Source: Cohnella sp. OV330 (GTDB lineage Bacteria > Bacillota > Bacilli > Paenibacillales > Paenibacillaceae). From it: a stretch of DNA of 64,000 nt. Below, one piece after another: positions 1 to 9,404 of the stretch. Position 1 is the stretch's first letter, and each line of letters starts with the position of its first letter. The translations under genes were made by a program, and so were the position numbers. A model generated the notes under the pieces. That model made no database searches, was not told the origin of the DNA, and was given only the letters and a program-made list of their open reading frames with translations. The stretch is from contig NZ_FOKE01000014.1 in NCBI RefSeq assembly GCF_900112065.1, forward strand, positions 124,001 to 188,000, read 5' to 3'.

Positions 1-1200
1 CGTCTGCGACATGGCCGATCCGTGCGAGTTGAGCGTCTGGGGCAGTTGATTCATGCCCGCCGTCTGGATCGGCATCATGAGCAGCGACATGCCGAACATC
101 CGCGCGGAGTAGATCAGAATAATATGCATATAAGTGGAGTCCAGTGCGATCCGGCTCAGCTCCCACGTCGTAAAAGCCGTGATAATGAGACCGATGACGG
201 CCAGCCAGCGCGCGCCGATCTTGTCGAAGATCATGCCCGTGATCGGAGACATGATGCCCATCAGAATGGCGCCCGGCAAAAGCAGGAGGCCGGATTCGAG
301 CGGCGTGAAGCCGCGAATGTTCTGCAGATAGATCGGCATAAGCACCATCGCGGAGAACATGGCCATCGTAATAATGACGTTGATGACCGTCGTCAGCGAG
401 TACATGTCGAACTTGAACACGCGGAATTCGAGCAGCGGTTTCTTCGCGGTCAGCTCTCGCCAGACGAACAGCACGAGCGCGACTGCGCCGACGATCAAGC
501 TGACGACGACTCTCGTGCTGTCCCAGCCGTCGTTGCCGGCGTCGCTGAAGCCGTACAGGATGCCGCCGAAGCCGAGCGTGGAGAGCACGACGCCAAGCAC
601 ATCCAATTTCGGCTTGGAGATTGGCGTGACGTTTTTCATCGATAAGGCGCCGTAGATTAACGAAAAAATGGCCAGTGGGAGTACGATATAGAACAGGACT
701 CGCCAGGAATAGTGCTCGACGACCCAGCCGGAAAGCGTCGGACCGACGGCCGGCGCGAAAATCATGGCCAGACCCATCATGCCCATCGCCTTGCCGCGCT
801 GTTCGATCGGGAAGATCGTCAGGAACACGACGGACATGAGCGGCATCATGATGCCCGCGCCGACGGCCTGGATCAAACGGCCGGTCAACAGCGTGCCGAA
901 GTCCGGCGCGACCGCGGCCACGACGGTACCGACCGAGAACAGTCCCATGGCGACCATATACAATTGTCGGGTCGTGAACTTTGAAATCAAATAAGCGGTA
1001 ACCGGAATGACGACGCCGTTAACGAGCATGTAGCCCGTTACGAGCCATTGAATCGTATTGGACCCGATATTGAGGTCGGCCATCATTTTCGGCAGCGCGA
1101 CGTTCAGCAGCGTCTGGCTCAGCAGCGCGACGAAGGCGCCGATGAGGAGCGACGCGACGATCGGACCTTTTCTCAGGGTGGATGTTATGGCATTACTCAT
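1..1200 (-). CDS. DHA2-family MFS drug efflux transporter (partial)
   Basis: The frame is open from an ATG at 1200 to the left window edge, so the C-terminal part is missing. The visible 400 residues form many hydrophobic helices and match the 14-helix DHA2 (EmrB/QacA-like) proton antiporters. An early helix is followed by an ALPKM-type loop, and a GRLIQAVGAG stretch matches the family's motif region around helix 4. These proteins export drugs or toxic compounds across the cytoplasmic membrane. The start overlaps the end of the upstream MarR regulator by 8 bp, so the two are probably one translationally coupled operon with the pump under MarR control. The family call is firm; the substrate is unknown. 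Confidence 0.9.
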   Translation of the reverse strand, partial: MSNAITSTLRKGPIVASLLIGAFVALLSQTLLNVALPKMMADLNIGSNTIQWLVTGYMLVNGVVIPVTAYLISKFTTRQLYMVAMGLFSVGTVVAAVAPDFGTLLTGRLIQAVGAGIMMPLMSVVFLTIFPIEQRGKAMGMMGLAMIFAPAVGPTLSGWVVEHYSWRVLFYIVLPLAIFSLIYGALSMKNVTPISKPKLDVLGVVLSTLGFGGILYGFSDAGNDGWDSTRVVVSLIVGAVALVLFVWRELTAKKPLLEFRVFKFDMYSLTTVINVIITMAMFSAMVLMPIYLQNIRGFTPLESGLLLLPGAILMGIMSPITGMIFDKIGARWLAVIGLIITAFTTWELSRIALDSTYMHIILIYSARMFGMSLLMMPIQTAGMNQLPQTLNSHGSAMSQT

Positions 1201-1645
1201 CTTTATTTTCCTCTCTCGCTTTGTGTAATATTTGCACGATGCGCCCATGTATGCGCAGCAGGTCGTTCAGATCTTCCTCGCCGAGCTCATTAAGCGGCGC
1301 CAGCATCATTTTACGCCGCTCGTCGATCTTTACCCACAATCCCTCGCCTTCAGGCGTCAATCTCAGCGAGATGGAACGACGATCGTTTTCCGGACGCTCT
1401 CTCGTGACGAGCTTCGCCTTGACCATCCGCTCTACGATACCGCTTGCCGTGCTTGGACCGACGAACAGGCATTCGGCCAACTCCGACAGGCTCATCTGCG
1501 GCCTTTCCCTCAGCGTCTTTAATACGAGCAGTTGGATCGGCGTGACGCCCAGATGATGGCCTGCACGCTGCATCGAATGGTAAAACGACTGGTTGACTTC
1601 CCTAAAGGACGTGAACAATTCCGAAATCAACGATTGATCTCGCAT
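1193..1645 (-). CDS. MarR-family transcriptional regulator
   Basis: This 150-residue protein has the length and winged-helix layout of MarR dimeric regulators. A helical N-terminus is followed by the recognition region (LSELAECLFVGPSTASGIVE, about residues 54-73) and a wing containing the family hallmark ENDRRS near residue 85. Such proteins usually repress an adjacent efflux gene and release DNA when they bind a small phenolic or drug-like ligand. A purine-rich Shine-Dalgarno sits just before the ATG. The downstream MFS pump overlaps its 3' end, which supports the classical repressor-pump arrangement. The ligand cannot be read from the sequence. Confidence 0.93.
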   Translation of the reverse strand: MRDQSLISELFTSFREVNQSFYHSMQRAGHHLGVTPIQLLVLKTLRERPQMSLSELAECLFVGPSTASGIVERMVKAKLVTRERPENDRRSISLRLTPEGEGLWVKIDERRKMMLAPLNELGEEDLNDLLRIHGRIVQILHKAREENKDE

Positions 1646-1706
1646 CTCCCTCCCCCTTTTCCGAAATAATTAGGATTAGTCCCTAGAACCTTTTCCTTGC
1701 AAATAA

Positions 1707-1717
1707 TTGTTCAACAA
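1707..1717. promoter_or_regulatory. Putative MarR operator palindrome
   Basis: TTGTTCAACAA is a perfect 5+5 bp palindrome with a one-base centre, set in AT-rich DNA about 65 bp upstream of the marR start. MarR-family operators are often short palindromes of this kind in the regulator's own promoter. The binding assignment is inference. Confidence 0.4.
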
Positions 1718-1794
1718 ATAATTCGCATACGAAGTATATTAGTACAGCTGGCTTAACCGGTCAAACCTTATTTTTGCCCAAAAACAAAGAAAAT

Positions 1795-1828
1795 CCGCAG
1801 CAAGCTGCCCTGAGGGCGGCTGCTGCGG
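1795..1828 (-). terminator. Rho-independent terminator after ftsY
   Basis: A GC-rich hairpin with arms CCGCAGCA/TGCTGCGG and an inner CCCT/AGGG pairing lies 32 bp beyond the ftsY stop. On the minus strand it is followed by a T-rich run. It probably ends the fatty acid-rnc-smc-ftsY transcript. Confidence 0.75.
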
Positions 1829-1859
1829 CCGGATGATCACGGTATTCCGCTGTGACGCT

Positions 1860-2858
1860 TTATTGCTCTTCGCCAGTCGGCTGTTCCTCCGCCAGCCCCG
1901 CGAATAGCGCATGGACGAATTGCTCGGCGTCGAACTGCTGCAGATCGTCCATCTTTTCGCCGAGTCCGACGAACTTGACCGGCAGCGACATCTCGCGCCG
2001 GATGGCGATGACGATGCCGCCCTTGGCCGTGCCGTCGAGCTTGGTCAGCACGAGGCCGGAGACGCCGCTTTTCTCGCCGAACAGCTTCGCTTGCTGGAGC
2101 GCGTTCTGTCCCGTTGCCGCGTCCAGTACGAGCAGCGTCTCGTGCGGCGCGCTCGGGATCTCGCGCTGGATGACGCGATAGATTTTGGACAGCTCCTCCA
2201 TCAGGTTCGCTTTGTTCTGCAGGCGTCCGGCCGTATCGCAGAGCAGGACGTCGACGCCGCGCTGCTTGGCAGCCTGAACGGCATCGTACATGACCGCCGC
2301 AGGGTCGGAGCCGGCTTGCTGGCTGATCACCTCGACGCCGACGCGCTCGCCCCAGACTTGCAGCTGCTCGATCGCGCCGGCGCGGAACGTATCGCCCGCG
2401 GCCAGCAGCACTGTCTTGCCCTCCTGCTTGAACCGGTGGGCAAGCTTGCCGATCGTCGTCGTTTTTCCGACGCCGTTGACGCCGACGAACAAAATGACGG
2501 TGATGCCGTTCGGATTCATCTTAAGCTGGGCCGATTCGCCGCTATCCGTCAATAAACCGACCAGCTTTTCGGATAAAATAGGCTGAAGCTCCGACGGCTG
2601 CTCGATACGGCGTTTTTTCACCTCGTCGCGCAGGTCCTCGATCAACTCCATGACCGTGTTGACGCCAACGTCGGCGCCGATCAGGATCTCCTCGAGCTCC
2701 TCGAAAAACGCCTCGTCGATTTTTTTGCGCCTTGTGAAAAGGTCGGTCACCTGTCCGACGAAGGCGTCGCGCGTTTTCGCGAGGCCATCCTTGAACTTGT
2801 TCGTTACCGCCTCCGTCTTCGAGGCGATACTTTCCTTCAGTCGTTTAAAAAAACTCAT
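1860..2858 (-). CDS. ftsY: Signal recognition particle receptor FtsY
   Basis: FtsY is the membrane-associated SRP receptor GTPase that docks ribosome-nascent-chain complexes at the SecYEG translocon. The 332-residue protein has a short charged N-terminal region, a helical N domain (about 40-110) and the NG GTPase core. The P-loop GVNGVGKTT is at about 126-134, DTAGR at 208-212 and TKLDGTAKGG at 272-281. It lacks the long acidic A domain of E. coli FtsY, as is normal for Firmicutes. A strong AGGAGG-type Shine-Dalgarno precedes the ATG. It is the last gene of the rnc-smc-ftsY group. Confidence 0.98.
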   Translation of the reverse strand: MSFFKRLKESIASKTEAVTNKFKDGLAKTRDAFVGQVTDLFTRRKKIDEAFFEELEEILIGADVGVNTVMELIEDLRDEVKKRRIEQPSELQPILSEKLVGLLTDSGESAQLKMNPNGITVILFVGVNGVGKTTTIGKLAHRFKQEGKTVLLAAGDTFRAGAIEQLQVWGERVGVEVISQQAGSDPAAVMYDAVQAAKQRGVDVLLCDTAGRLQNKANLMEELSKIYRVIQREIPSAPHETLLVLDAATGQNALQQAKLFGEKSGVSGLVLTKLDGTAKGGIVIAIRREMSLPVKFVGLGEKMDDLQQFDAEQFVHALFAGLAEEQPTGEEQ

Positions 2859-2960
2859 CCTTCGTTCCTCCTGCCGGTCAGCCCGCCGATCATACCGTTC
2901 GGCGTCCGTCCCGTCCTTCGATATGAATCATCGCACGAAGCCATGCCTTTCGTCAGATCG

Positions 2961-5900
2961 TCAGGCCGTCGCTTCCGCAGTAAATTCTTCGCTTTCTTCG
3001 AGTTTGACGGACACGAGCTTGGACACGCCGCCTTCCTCCATCGTCACGCCGTACAGCATGTCCGCTTCCTCCATCGTGCCTTTGCGGTGCGTGACGACGA
3101 TGAACTGCGTCAGCTCGGAAAAATCGCGCATATATCGCGCGTAGCGCGCGACATTCGCCTCGTCCAGCGCAGCCTCGACTTCGTCGAGCACGCAGAACGG
3201 CACCGGCTTTACGTTCAGTATCGCGAACAACAGCGCGATCGCCGTCAAAGCCCGCTCGCCGCCGGACAGCAGCTGCAGGTTTTGCAGCTTTTTGCCCGGG
3301 GGCTGGGCGACGATCTCGATGCCCGTGTCGAGCGGCCGCTCCGGCTCGCTTAAAATAAGGTCCGCGCGGCCGCCGCCGAACAGCTTGGAAAAGACGCCGA
3401 CGAAGTGGCCGCGAATCTGGTCGAACGTCGTGCGGAACCGTCGCGACATCTCCTCGTCCATCTCGTGGATGATCGCATGCAGCTTGCTTTTGGCCTCCAT
3501 GAGATCGTTCTTCTGCGCGTCCAGGAATTCATAGCGCTCGCTCACGCGCTTGAACTCTTCGATGGCGCCCAAGTTGACCTCGCCGAGCATCGTAATCTTG
3601 CGCTTCAGCTCGCGTACGTCGTTTTGGGCGGCGGGAACGTCTTCGGGGACGGCATATTTCTCCTTCGCCCACTCGTAGCCGATCTCGTATTCCTCGCTGA
3701 GCTTGCGGAGGAGATTGTCGAGCTCGACGTCCATCCGGTTCGAGGAAATCTCCGCCTGGCGAAGCTGATCCTCGACCTGGCGCAGCTGGCTGCGCTGCTC
3801 GCGCGTCTCGTTTTCCTTGCGCTCGAGCTCGCGCTGCCGCTGGGAGCGGTCCGCCCGCCGGAATTCGATCCCTTCGGTGAATTCCTTTTTGGCGAGCCGA
3901 AGTTCATTCAGCCGCTCGCGCTGCTGGTTCTGTTCGGCAGCCGTGCGCTCGGTGTCCGACGCATTTTGCGCGAGCGTCTCCTTCAGTTGGCGCGACTCGG
4001 CGGACAGCCGCATCTCTTCGCTGCGGTGGCGGCCGGACTGCTCGGCGATCGAGGCCCGCTCCTGCTCCATGCGCGCGATCGACACCTTCATCTCGGTCAG
4101 CTGCGCTTGCAGCTCTTCCTTCGCGCTCGCGCTCCGCCGCTTGAGCTCCTCCGCCTCGCGAATCGCGCGCGACAGGCGCTCTTCATCGGCGGTATGCTTC
4201 ACGAGGCGCGTTTCGGCTTCGGCGCGGGCGGACGCCAGCTCCGCCTTCTCGCGACTAAGTCCGCCTTCGTCCCCGCCGATCGCGGACAGCTGCGCATCGA
4301 GCTGCTCCCGCTCCTCGGCATGCCGCTGCCGCTGGGCCGACGCCTGCTGCTCTTCCATCCGGGCGCGCTCGCCGGATTCGCGGAGCTGCTCGATATTTTG
4401 CTGCGCCAGCGAGAGTTCCTTCTTCAGGTCGTCGAACTCGGCGCGCAGCTTGATTCGCGCCTGCTCCGCGGCTTTGATTTCCTTGGCCAGCTCTTCAAGC
4501 TGGCGCTGGCGGCCGAGCAGGTTGGACGATTTGCGCGCCATGCTGCCGCCCGTCATCGAGCCGCCCGCATTGACGACGTCGCCGTCGAGCGTCACGACCC
4601 GGTAGCGGTACTGAAGCCGCGAAGCGATCCGGTTCGCATGTTCGAGCTTCTCCGCGATCATCACGTTGCCGAGCATGCTGCCGACGATAGCCGCGTACTT
4701 GTGCTCGAAGCTTACGAGCTCGGACGCCACGCCGACAAAGCCTTCCAACTCGGCCACGCTTCTGCGGTCTCCGTCTCCGACGTTCCGCGCCTTGATGACG
4801 TCGAGCGGCAGGAACGTCGCGCGTCCCGACTGCCGCTGCTTCAAGTATCCGATCGCGGCTCGCGAGGTCGCTTCGTTTTCCATGACGATATTTTGCAGTG
4901 CCGCGCCGAGCGCCGTCTCCACGGCCACTTCAAGGTGAGCAGGCACGGTCACGAGCTCGGCGACCGCGCCGTGAACGCCGTGCAAGTGCCCGCGCTTCGC
5001 GGCCTTCAGCACTTCCCGGACGCCGTGCTGGAAGCCGTCGTAATCGTTCGCGAGCTCCGCGATCGTATCGCGCCGCGACACGAGCGCTTCGCGCTTCTGA
5101 TCCCAGCGGCGTCCCTCGCCCTGCGTCTCCTCGAGCCGCCGCTGCAGATCCGCCACGCGGGTGCCTTCGGCGATATAGCGGTCGCGCGTCTGGGCGACCG
5201 CCTGCGCGCAGGCCGCAACCCGGAGCTCAAGCTCCGCACCGCGTAGCTTGAGCGCTTCGCGCTGCTCTTCGAGCTTGGCCCGCTCGCCGGCCGTACGGGC
5301 TGACTTGCGCGCGAGCTCTTCCCGCTGCTGCTCGCAGTAGCGGATATCGTTGCGCGCTTGAGCCATCGCGTTCATCGTCTCGAACAGATCCGTCTTCAGC
5401 CGCTCTTCGGCGTCCTCGCTGCCGTCCGCGATCGCGAGCTTCACTTCTTCCTCGAGCAGCTTCGTCTGAAGCGCCTCGAGCTCGCCTTCGACTTCCGAGC
5501 GGCGCCTTTCGATTTTCTCGCCCTCGGCCTTCGCCGCGGTCAGCCGCTCGGTCACCAGGGCCAGACTCTCGTCAAGCTGCGCGCGGCCGCGCGCCAGATT
5601 CGCCATGCGCTCGGTCAGCAGCTCGCCGTAGCCTTCGCTTTTCTCGGTCTCCTCGGTCGTCCGCAGCAGCTCGTCCTGCAAGCGCTCGAGCGCTTCCTCG
5701 AGCCGCTGCAGCGCCTGACGCTCTTCTTCGAGCTGGGCGTCGTGCGCCGACACGACCGTCGAGAGCTCGAGCTGTTCCTTGCGGAGCTTCTCGAGCTTGC
5801 CGTTCGTCTCCGCCCAAGTCTTGTGCACCGTATCGATCTGATGCACGTACAGCGCGATCTCATTGTTTTTAAGCTCTTCCTTCAGCAGCTTGAACGACTC

Positions 5901-6536
5901 GGCCTTCGCCGCTTGCTTGCGAAGCGGCTCGACCTGGCTCTCGAGCTCGACGACGAGGTCGTTGATCCGCAGCAGGTTGCCTTCGGTGTCTTCAAGCTTG
6001 CGCTGCGCTTCCTTTTTGCGAGATTTGTACTTGACGATGCCCGACGCTTCCTCGAAAATGCCGCGACGATCCTCGGAGCGCGTACTCAAAATCTCCTCGA
6101 TGCGCCCTTGTCCGATGATCGAATAGGCTTCTTTGCCGATGCCGGTATCCATGAACAGCTCCGTGATGTCCTTCAGGCGGCACGGCTGCTTGTTGATCAA
6201 ATATTCGCTGTCCCCGCTCCGGTGCACGCGGCGCGTGACGGTCACCTCCGCGAAATCGAGGGGCAGCGCCTTGTCGCTGTTGTCGAGCGTCAGCGATACC
6301 TCGCCGAAGTTGACCGCCTTGCGGGCATCGCTGCCGGCGAAAATGACGTCCTGCATATTGCCGCCGCGCAGGCTCTTTGCGCTCTGCTCCCCGAGCACCC
6401 AGCGGATGCCGTCGGAGATGTTGCTCTTGCCGCTGCCGTTCGGGCCGACGACCGCGGTGATGCCGCGGCCGAACTCGAGCTGCGTACGATCCGCGAACGA
6501 TTTGAAGCCGGCAAGCTCAATGCCTTTCAGATACAT
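2961..6536 (-). CDS. smc: Chromosome partition protein SMC
   Basis: SMC is the ATPase that compacts and segregates the chromosome together with ScpA and ScpB. The 1191-residue length is typical. The order is an N-terminal ATPase half with Walker A GPNGSGKS at 31-38, a coiled coil rich in E, K, R and Q, a globular hinge at roughly 510-680, a returning coiled coil, and a C-terminal half with the LSGGER signature near 1090 followed by Walker B (VLDEVEAALDE). The start overlaps the 3' end of rnc by 20 bp, so translation is probably coupled. The gene is complete. Confidence 0.98.
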   Translation of the reverse strand: MYLKGIELAGFKSFADRTQLEFGRGITAVVGPNGSGKSNISDGIRWVLGEQSAKSLRGGNMQDVIFAGSDARKAVNFGEVSLTLDNSDKALPLDFAEVTVTRRVHRSGDSEYLINKQPCRLKDITELFMDTGIGKEAYSIIGQGRIEEILSTRSEDRRGIFEEASGIVKYKSRKKEAQRKLEDTEGNLLRINDLVVELESQVEPLRKQAAKAESFKLLKEELKNNEIALYVHQIDTVHKTWAETNGKLEKLRKEQLELSTVVSAHDAQLEEERQALQRLEEALERLQDELLRTTEETEKSEGYGELLTERMANLARGRAQLDESLALVTERLTAAKAEGEKIERRRSEVEGELEALQTKLLEEEVKLAIADGSEDAEERLKTDLFETMNAMAQARNDIRYCEQQREELARKSARTAGERAKLEEQREALKLRGAELELRVAACAQAVAQTRDRYIAEGTRVADLQRRLEETQGEGRRWDQKREALVSRRDTIAELANDYDGFQHGVREVLKAAKRGHLHGVHGAVAELVTVPAHLEVAVETALGAALQNIVMENEATSRAAIGYLKQRQSGRATFLPLDVIKARNVGDGDRRSVAELEGFVGVASELVSFEHKYAAIVGSMLGNVMIAEKLEHANRIASRLQYRYRVVTLDGDVVNAGGSMTGGSMARKSSNLLGRQRQLEELAKEIKAAEQARIKLRAEFDDLKKELSLAQQNIEQLRESGERARMEEQQASAQRQRHAEEREQLDAQLSAIGGDEGGLSREKAELASARAEAETRLVKHTADEERLSRAIREAEELKRRSASAKEELQAQLTEMKVSIARMEQERASIAEQSGRHRSEEMRLSAESRQLKETLAQNASDTERTAAEQNQQRERLNELRLAKKEFTEGIEFRRADRSQRQRELERKENETREQRSQLRQVEDQLRQAEISSNRMDVELDNLLRKLSEEYEIGYEWAKEKYAVPEDVPAAQNDVRELKRKITMLGEVNLGAIEEFKRVSERYEFLDAQKNDLMEAKSKLHAIIHEMDEEMSRRFRTTFDQIRGHFVGVFSKLFGGGRADLILSEPERPLDTGIEIVAQPPGKKLQNLQLLSGGERALTAIALLFAILNVKPVPFCVLDEVEAALDEANVARYARYMRDFSELTQFIVVTHRKGTMEEADMLYGVTMEEGGVSKLVSVKLEESEEFTAEATA

Positions 6537-7284
6537 GGGGATCCCTCACCTTTTGTCTCTCGCTGCCTGCTGCCTGTCCGCCGCCCGTATCCGCGTCCGC
6601 CCGCAATTGGCGAAGCGCCTGCGCGGCCGACTGCTGCTCCGCTTCCTTTTTGGAGCGCCCGGCCCCCTGGCCGAGCCTTCGCTCGCCGATTCGGACCTCG
6701 ACGACGAATTCCCGGTCGTGCGCCGGTCCCCGTTCCTCGAGAATCCGGTAATCGAGCGTGCCGAGACCCAGATGCTGCACGCGCTCCTGCAGCTCGGTCT
6801 TGTGATCCTTGATCGGCGCTTGGCCTTCCTTGGGCAAGTGAGCGAATAGATGCTCGCCGAGGAAGCGGTTCACCTCCGCCAACCCCTGATCCAAATACAG
6901 TGCGCCGACGAACGCCTCGAAGGCATCCGCCAGCAGCGACGGACGGCTCCGGCCGCCCGTCTGCTCCTCCCCTTTGCCGAGCAGCACGACCTGCCCGAAT
7001 TCGAGCGCCTCGGCAAAACGGACAAGCGACGGCTCGCATACGATCGCTGCCCTTAGACGCGTGAGTTCGCCCTCGGGACGGTCAGGATACATCCGGTACA
7101 GCGCCTCGGACACGGTCAGCTGAAGGACGGCGTCTCCCAGAAATTCAAGGCGCTCGTTGTGCTCCACGCGGGAGCCCCGCTGCTCGTTCACGTACGACGT
7201 ATGGGTAAAAGCTTGCCTTAGCAGCGAGACGTTGCGGAAACGGACGCCCGCTCTCTCCTGCAGCCGGTTCATGACTTCGCTCAT
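6517..7284 (-). CDS. rnc: Ribonuclease III
   Basis: RNase III cleaves double-stranded RNA in rRNA maturation and mRNA turnover. The signature motif NERLEFLGDAVL is at about residues 43-54 and carries the metal-binding acidic residues. A C-terminal double-stranded-RNA-binding domain lies at about 180-250. I chose the second ATG, 7284, because GGAGG lies 9 bp upstream of it; the ATG three codons earlier would abut that ribosome binding site. The gene overlaps smc by 20 bp, as in many Bacillales. Confidence 0.97.
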   Translation of the reverse strand: MSEVMNRLQERAGVRFRNVSLLRQAFTHTSYVNEQRGSRVEHNERLEFLGDAVLQLTVSEALYRMYPDRPEGELTRLRAAIVCEPSLVRFAEALEFGQVVLLGKGEEQTGGRSRPSLLADAFEAFVGALYLDQGLAEVNRFLGEHLFAHLPKEGQAPIKDHKTELQERVQHLGLGTLDYRILEERGPAHDREFVVEVRIGERRLGQGAGRSKKEAEQQSAAQALRQLRADADTGGGQAAGSERQKVRDPHVSERH

Positions 7285-7372
7285 GTACGGCATCCTCCTT
7301 CGTGATCCTCCGCAAGTTAGACGTTTCGTTCCCCCCGCCGTTAAGCGGTCACGAACGTCTTATTTTAGAAAA

Positions 7373-7398
7373 AACGCAGGCGGCACGCCGCCTGCGTT
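7373..7398 (-). terminator. Rho-independent terminator after fabF
   Basis: A perfect 12-bp stem, AACGCAGGCGGC/GCCGCCTGCGTT, with a 2-nt centre is followed on the minus strand by a T-rich run. It lies 18 bp past the fabF stop and would separate, at least partly, the fatty-acid genes from rnc-smc-ftsY. Confidence 0.85.
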
Positions 7399-7416
7399 AT
7401 GGCCGATCACATACTG

Positions 7417-8658
7417 TCAAGCCTCGTATTTGCGCAAAATAACCGTGGCGTTGTGACCGCCGAAGCCGAACGAATTCGACAGCGCCACCTTCACGTCCGC
7501 TTGGCGCGGCTCGTTCGGGACGTAATCCAGGTCGCATTCGGGATCCTGGTTGTCGAGATTGATCGTCGGCGGGAGCACGCCGTTCTGAAGCGCCAGGCCG
7601 ACGATGACGGCCTCGACGCCGCCGGCGGCGCCGAGCATATGCCCGGTCATCGACTTGGTCGAACTGACGGCGAGCTTCTTGGCATGCTCGCCGAACGTGC
7701 GCTTGATCGCCTCGGTCTCGGACTTGTCGCCGACAGGCGTCGAAGTGCCGTGCGCGTTGATATAGCCGATCTCCTCGGGCGCGATGCCCGCGTCCTTGAT
7801 CGCTCTGGCCATGCAGCGCGCGGCGCCGTCCGGATCCGGCTCGGTCATGTGGTGCGCGTCGCCGCTCATGCCGTAGCCGATCACCTCGGCATAGATGCGC
7901 GCGCCGCGCGCCGTCGCGTGTTCAAGCGATTCCAGGATAAGCACGCCCGCGCCCTCGCCCATGACGAATCCGTCGCGGTCCGTATCGAACGGGCGGCTCG
8001 CCTTTTCAGGCTCTTCGTTGCGCGTGCTCATCGCGCGCATGTTGGAAAATCCGGCGACCGCGATCGGGCGAATCGTCGCCTCGGCGCCGCCGCAGATCAT
8101 GACGTCGGCGTCGCCGCGCTGGATCAGCTTGTACGAGTCGCCGATCGAATGCGTACCGGTCGCGCAAGCGGTGACCGCCGTCGTATTGGGGCCTTTGGCG
8201 CCCGTAACGATGGAGATCTGGCCGCTCGCCATATTCGCGATCATCATCGGGATAAAGAAAGGGCTGACGCGGCGCGGCCCCTTTTCCATGAGGATCGTAT
8301 GCTGATCCTCCCAGGTGCCGAGGCCGCCGATGCCGGAGCCGACGCTCACGCCGACGCGGTCGGCTTCGGCGTTGACGCCGATCTCGAGTCCGGCGTCCTT
8401 CACGGCGCTGAGCGATGCCGCCAAGCCGAACTGCACGAAGCGATCCATCCGGCGCGCTTCTTTTTTGTCGATCCCGTGCGCTTCAGGCTCCCAGTTCTTC
8501 ACTTCGGCCGCGATCTTCGTCGGATAGTCGGCCGTATCGAACGCCTCGATCAGGCTCACGCCCGACTTGCCGGCGAGCAGGCTGTCCCAAAACGTATTCA
8601 AATCCGTACTCAGGGAGGTAACGACTCCCATGCCGGTTACAACTACACGATGTGCCAA
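7417..8658 (-). CDS. fabF: Beta-ketoacyl-ACP synthase II (FabF)
   Basis: FabF performs the elongating Claisen condensation of malonyl-ACP with acyl-ACP in type II fatty-acid synthesis. The 413-residue protein has the thiolase-fold triad: Cys165 in TACATGTHS, His303 in NAHGTSTPVG and His340 in KSMTGHMLGAAGG. The start is TTG at 8658, chosen because GAGGTG lies about 9 bp upstream and the protein then begins AHRVVVTGMG, as expected for the family. It lies downstream of acpP, separated by a 379-bp gap, and is followed by its own terminator. Confidence 0.97.
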   Translation of the reverse strand: MAHRVVVTGMGVVTSLSTDLNTFWDSLLAGKSGVSLIEAFDTADYPTKIAAEVKNWEPEAHGIDKKEARRMDRFVQFGLAASLSAVKDAGLEIGVNAEADRVGVSVGSGIGGLGTWEDQHTILMEKGPRRVSPFFIPMMIANMASGQISIVTGAKGPNTTAVTACATGTHSIGDSYKLIQRGDADVMICGGAEATIRPIAVAGFSNMRAMSTRNEEPEKASRPFDTDRDGFVMGEGAGVLILESLEHATARGARIYAEVIGYGMSGDAHHMTEPDPDGAARCMARAIKDAGIAPEEIGYINAHGTSTPVGDKSETEAIKRTFGEHAKKLAVSSTKSMTGHMLGAAGGVEAVIVGLALQNGVLPPTINLDNQDPECDLDYVPNEPRQADVKVALSNSFGFGGHNATVILRKYEA

Positions 8659-9037
8659 ACCATGTTCACCTCTTCAGCCGATGCGTAAACGTTCGGCGCC
8701 GCCCTTGACGGACGAGCCCGTTTCGCGTAGAAATCCGGGCGATCCGGATGCTGGTAGCGTCCGAATCCCCGGAACGATGGTAAGCAAGACTGACGAACTT
8801 AAGGCCGGCGTTCGCGCGAGGACGGATCCCGTCATTTATTGCAGCGATTCGTCCGTGACGGGAAGAATCGTTCTAATAAATACGGCGTCCGCCGCAGCTA
8901 GGCGCGTATACGGTCCTGCGCAGGTAGCGACGGCCCGGGACCGTCCGTTCAAGGATGGCCGCCGGGCCGCAGACCCAAAAAATCGATGCATAATGTGGAG
9001 AAGTCCCGCTCTTCGAAGCGGGACCTTGTCAGATCAG
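8659..9037. other. Gene-free stretch between acpP and fabF
   Basis: No convincing gene is seen here. It contains inverted repeats, including CCCGTCA near 8828 pairing with TGACGGG near 8858. A hairpin at 9001-9026 follows acpP but lacks a clear T-run. The stretch could hold the fabF promoter or an untranslated leader, but I cannot assign a function. Confidence 0.35.
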
Positions 9038-9271
9038 TTAGGCATGAGATTGTATGTAATTTACGACTTCTCCCACCGTAGTGATCTTCTCTGCATCCTC
9101 ATCGGAGATCTCCAAGTCGAATTCGTCTTCGAGTTCCATTACCAGTTCGACGACATCAAGAGAGTCGGCGCCCAAGTCATCCTTAAAGTTCGCTTCGTTG
9201 GTGACTTCGGCCTCTTCTACGCCCAGGCGTTCGACCACGATGCGTTTAACGCGATCATATACATCGGACAT
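9038..9271 (-). CDS. acpP: Acyl carrier protein
   Basis: ACP carries the growing acyl chain on a 4'-phosphopantetheine arm in fatty-acid synthesis. The 77-residue acidic protein has the attachment motif GADSLD with Ser37. The start is ATG 9271, because GGGAGG lies 8 bp upstream; a GTG three codons earlier sits inside that ribosome binding site. A TATAAT-like element lies just upstream of the ribosome binding site. The gene lies between fabG and fabF. Confidence 0.97.
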   Translation of the reverse strand: MSDVYDRVKRIVVERLGVEEAEVTNEANFKDDLGADSLDVVELVMELEDEFDLEISDEDAEKITTVGEVVNYIQSHA

Positions 9272-9404
9272 CCGGTTCACCTCCCTTTTGGTATTATACG
9301 AGATAGATGGACAAAAAGCCAGCGCGTAAACGGTTCCGCGAAAGCCTCTTCATCCGTTGCGCCGCACGCCCGCGGACTCAAGTCCGCCGGGGTACGGCAG
9401 CGTT

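Noticed and set aside
9001..9026. Terminator after acpP
   Set aside because: The stem GTCCCGC/GCGGGAC is present but no T-run follows on the minus strand, so termination is doubtful.
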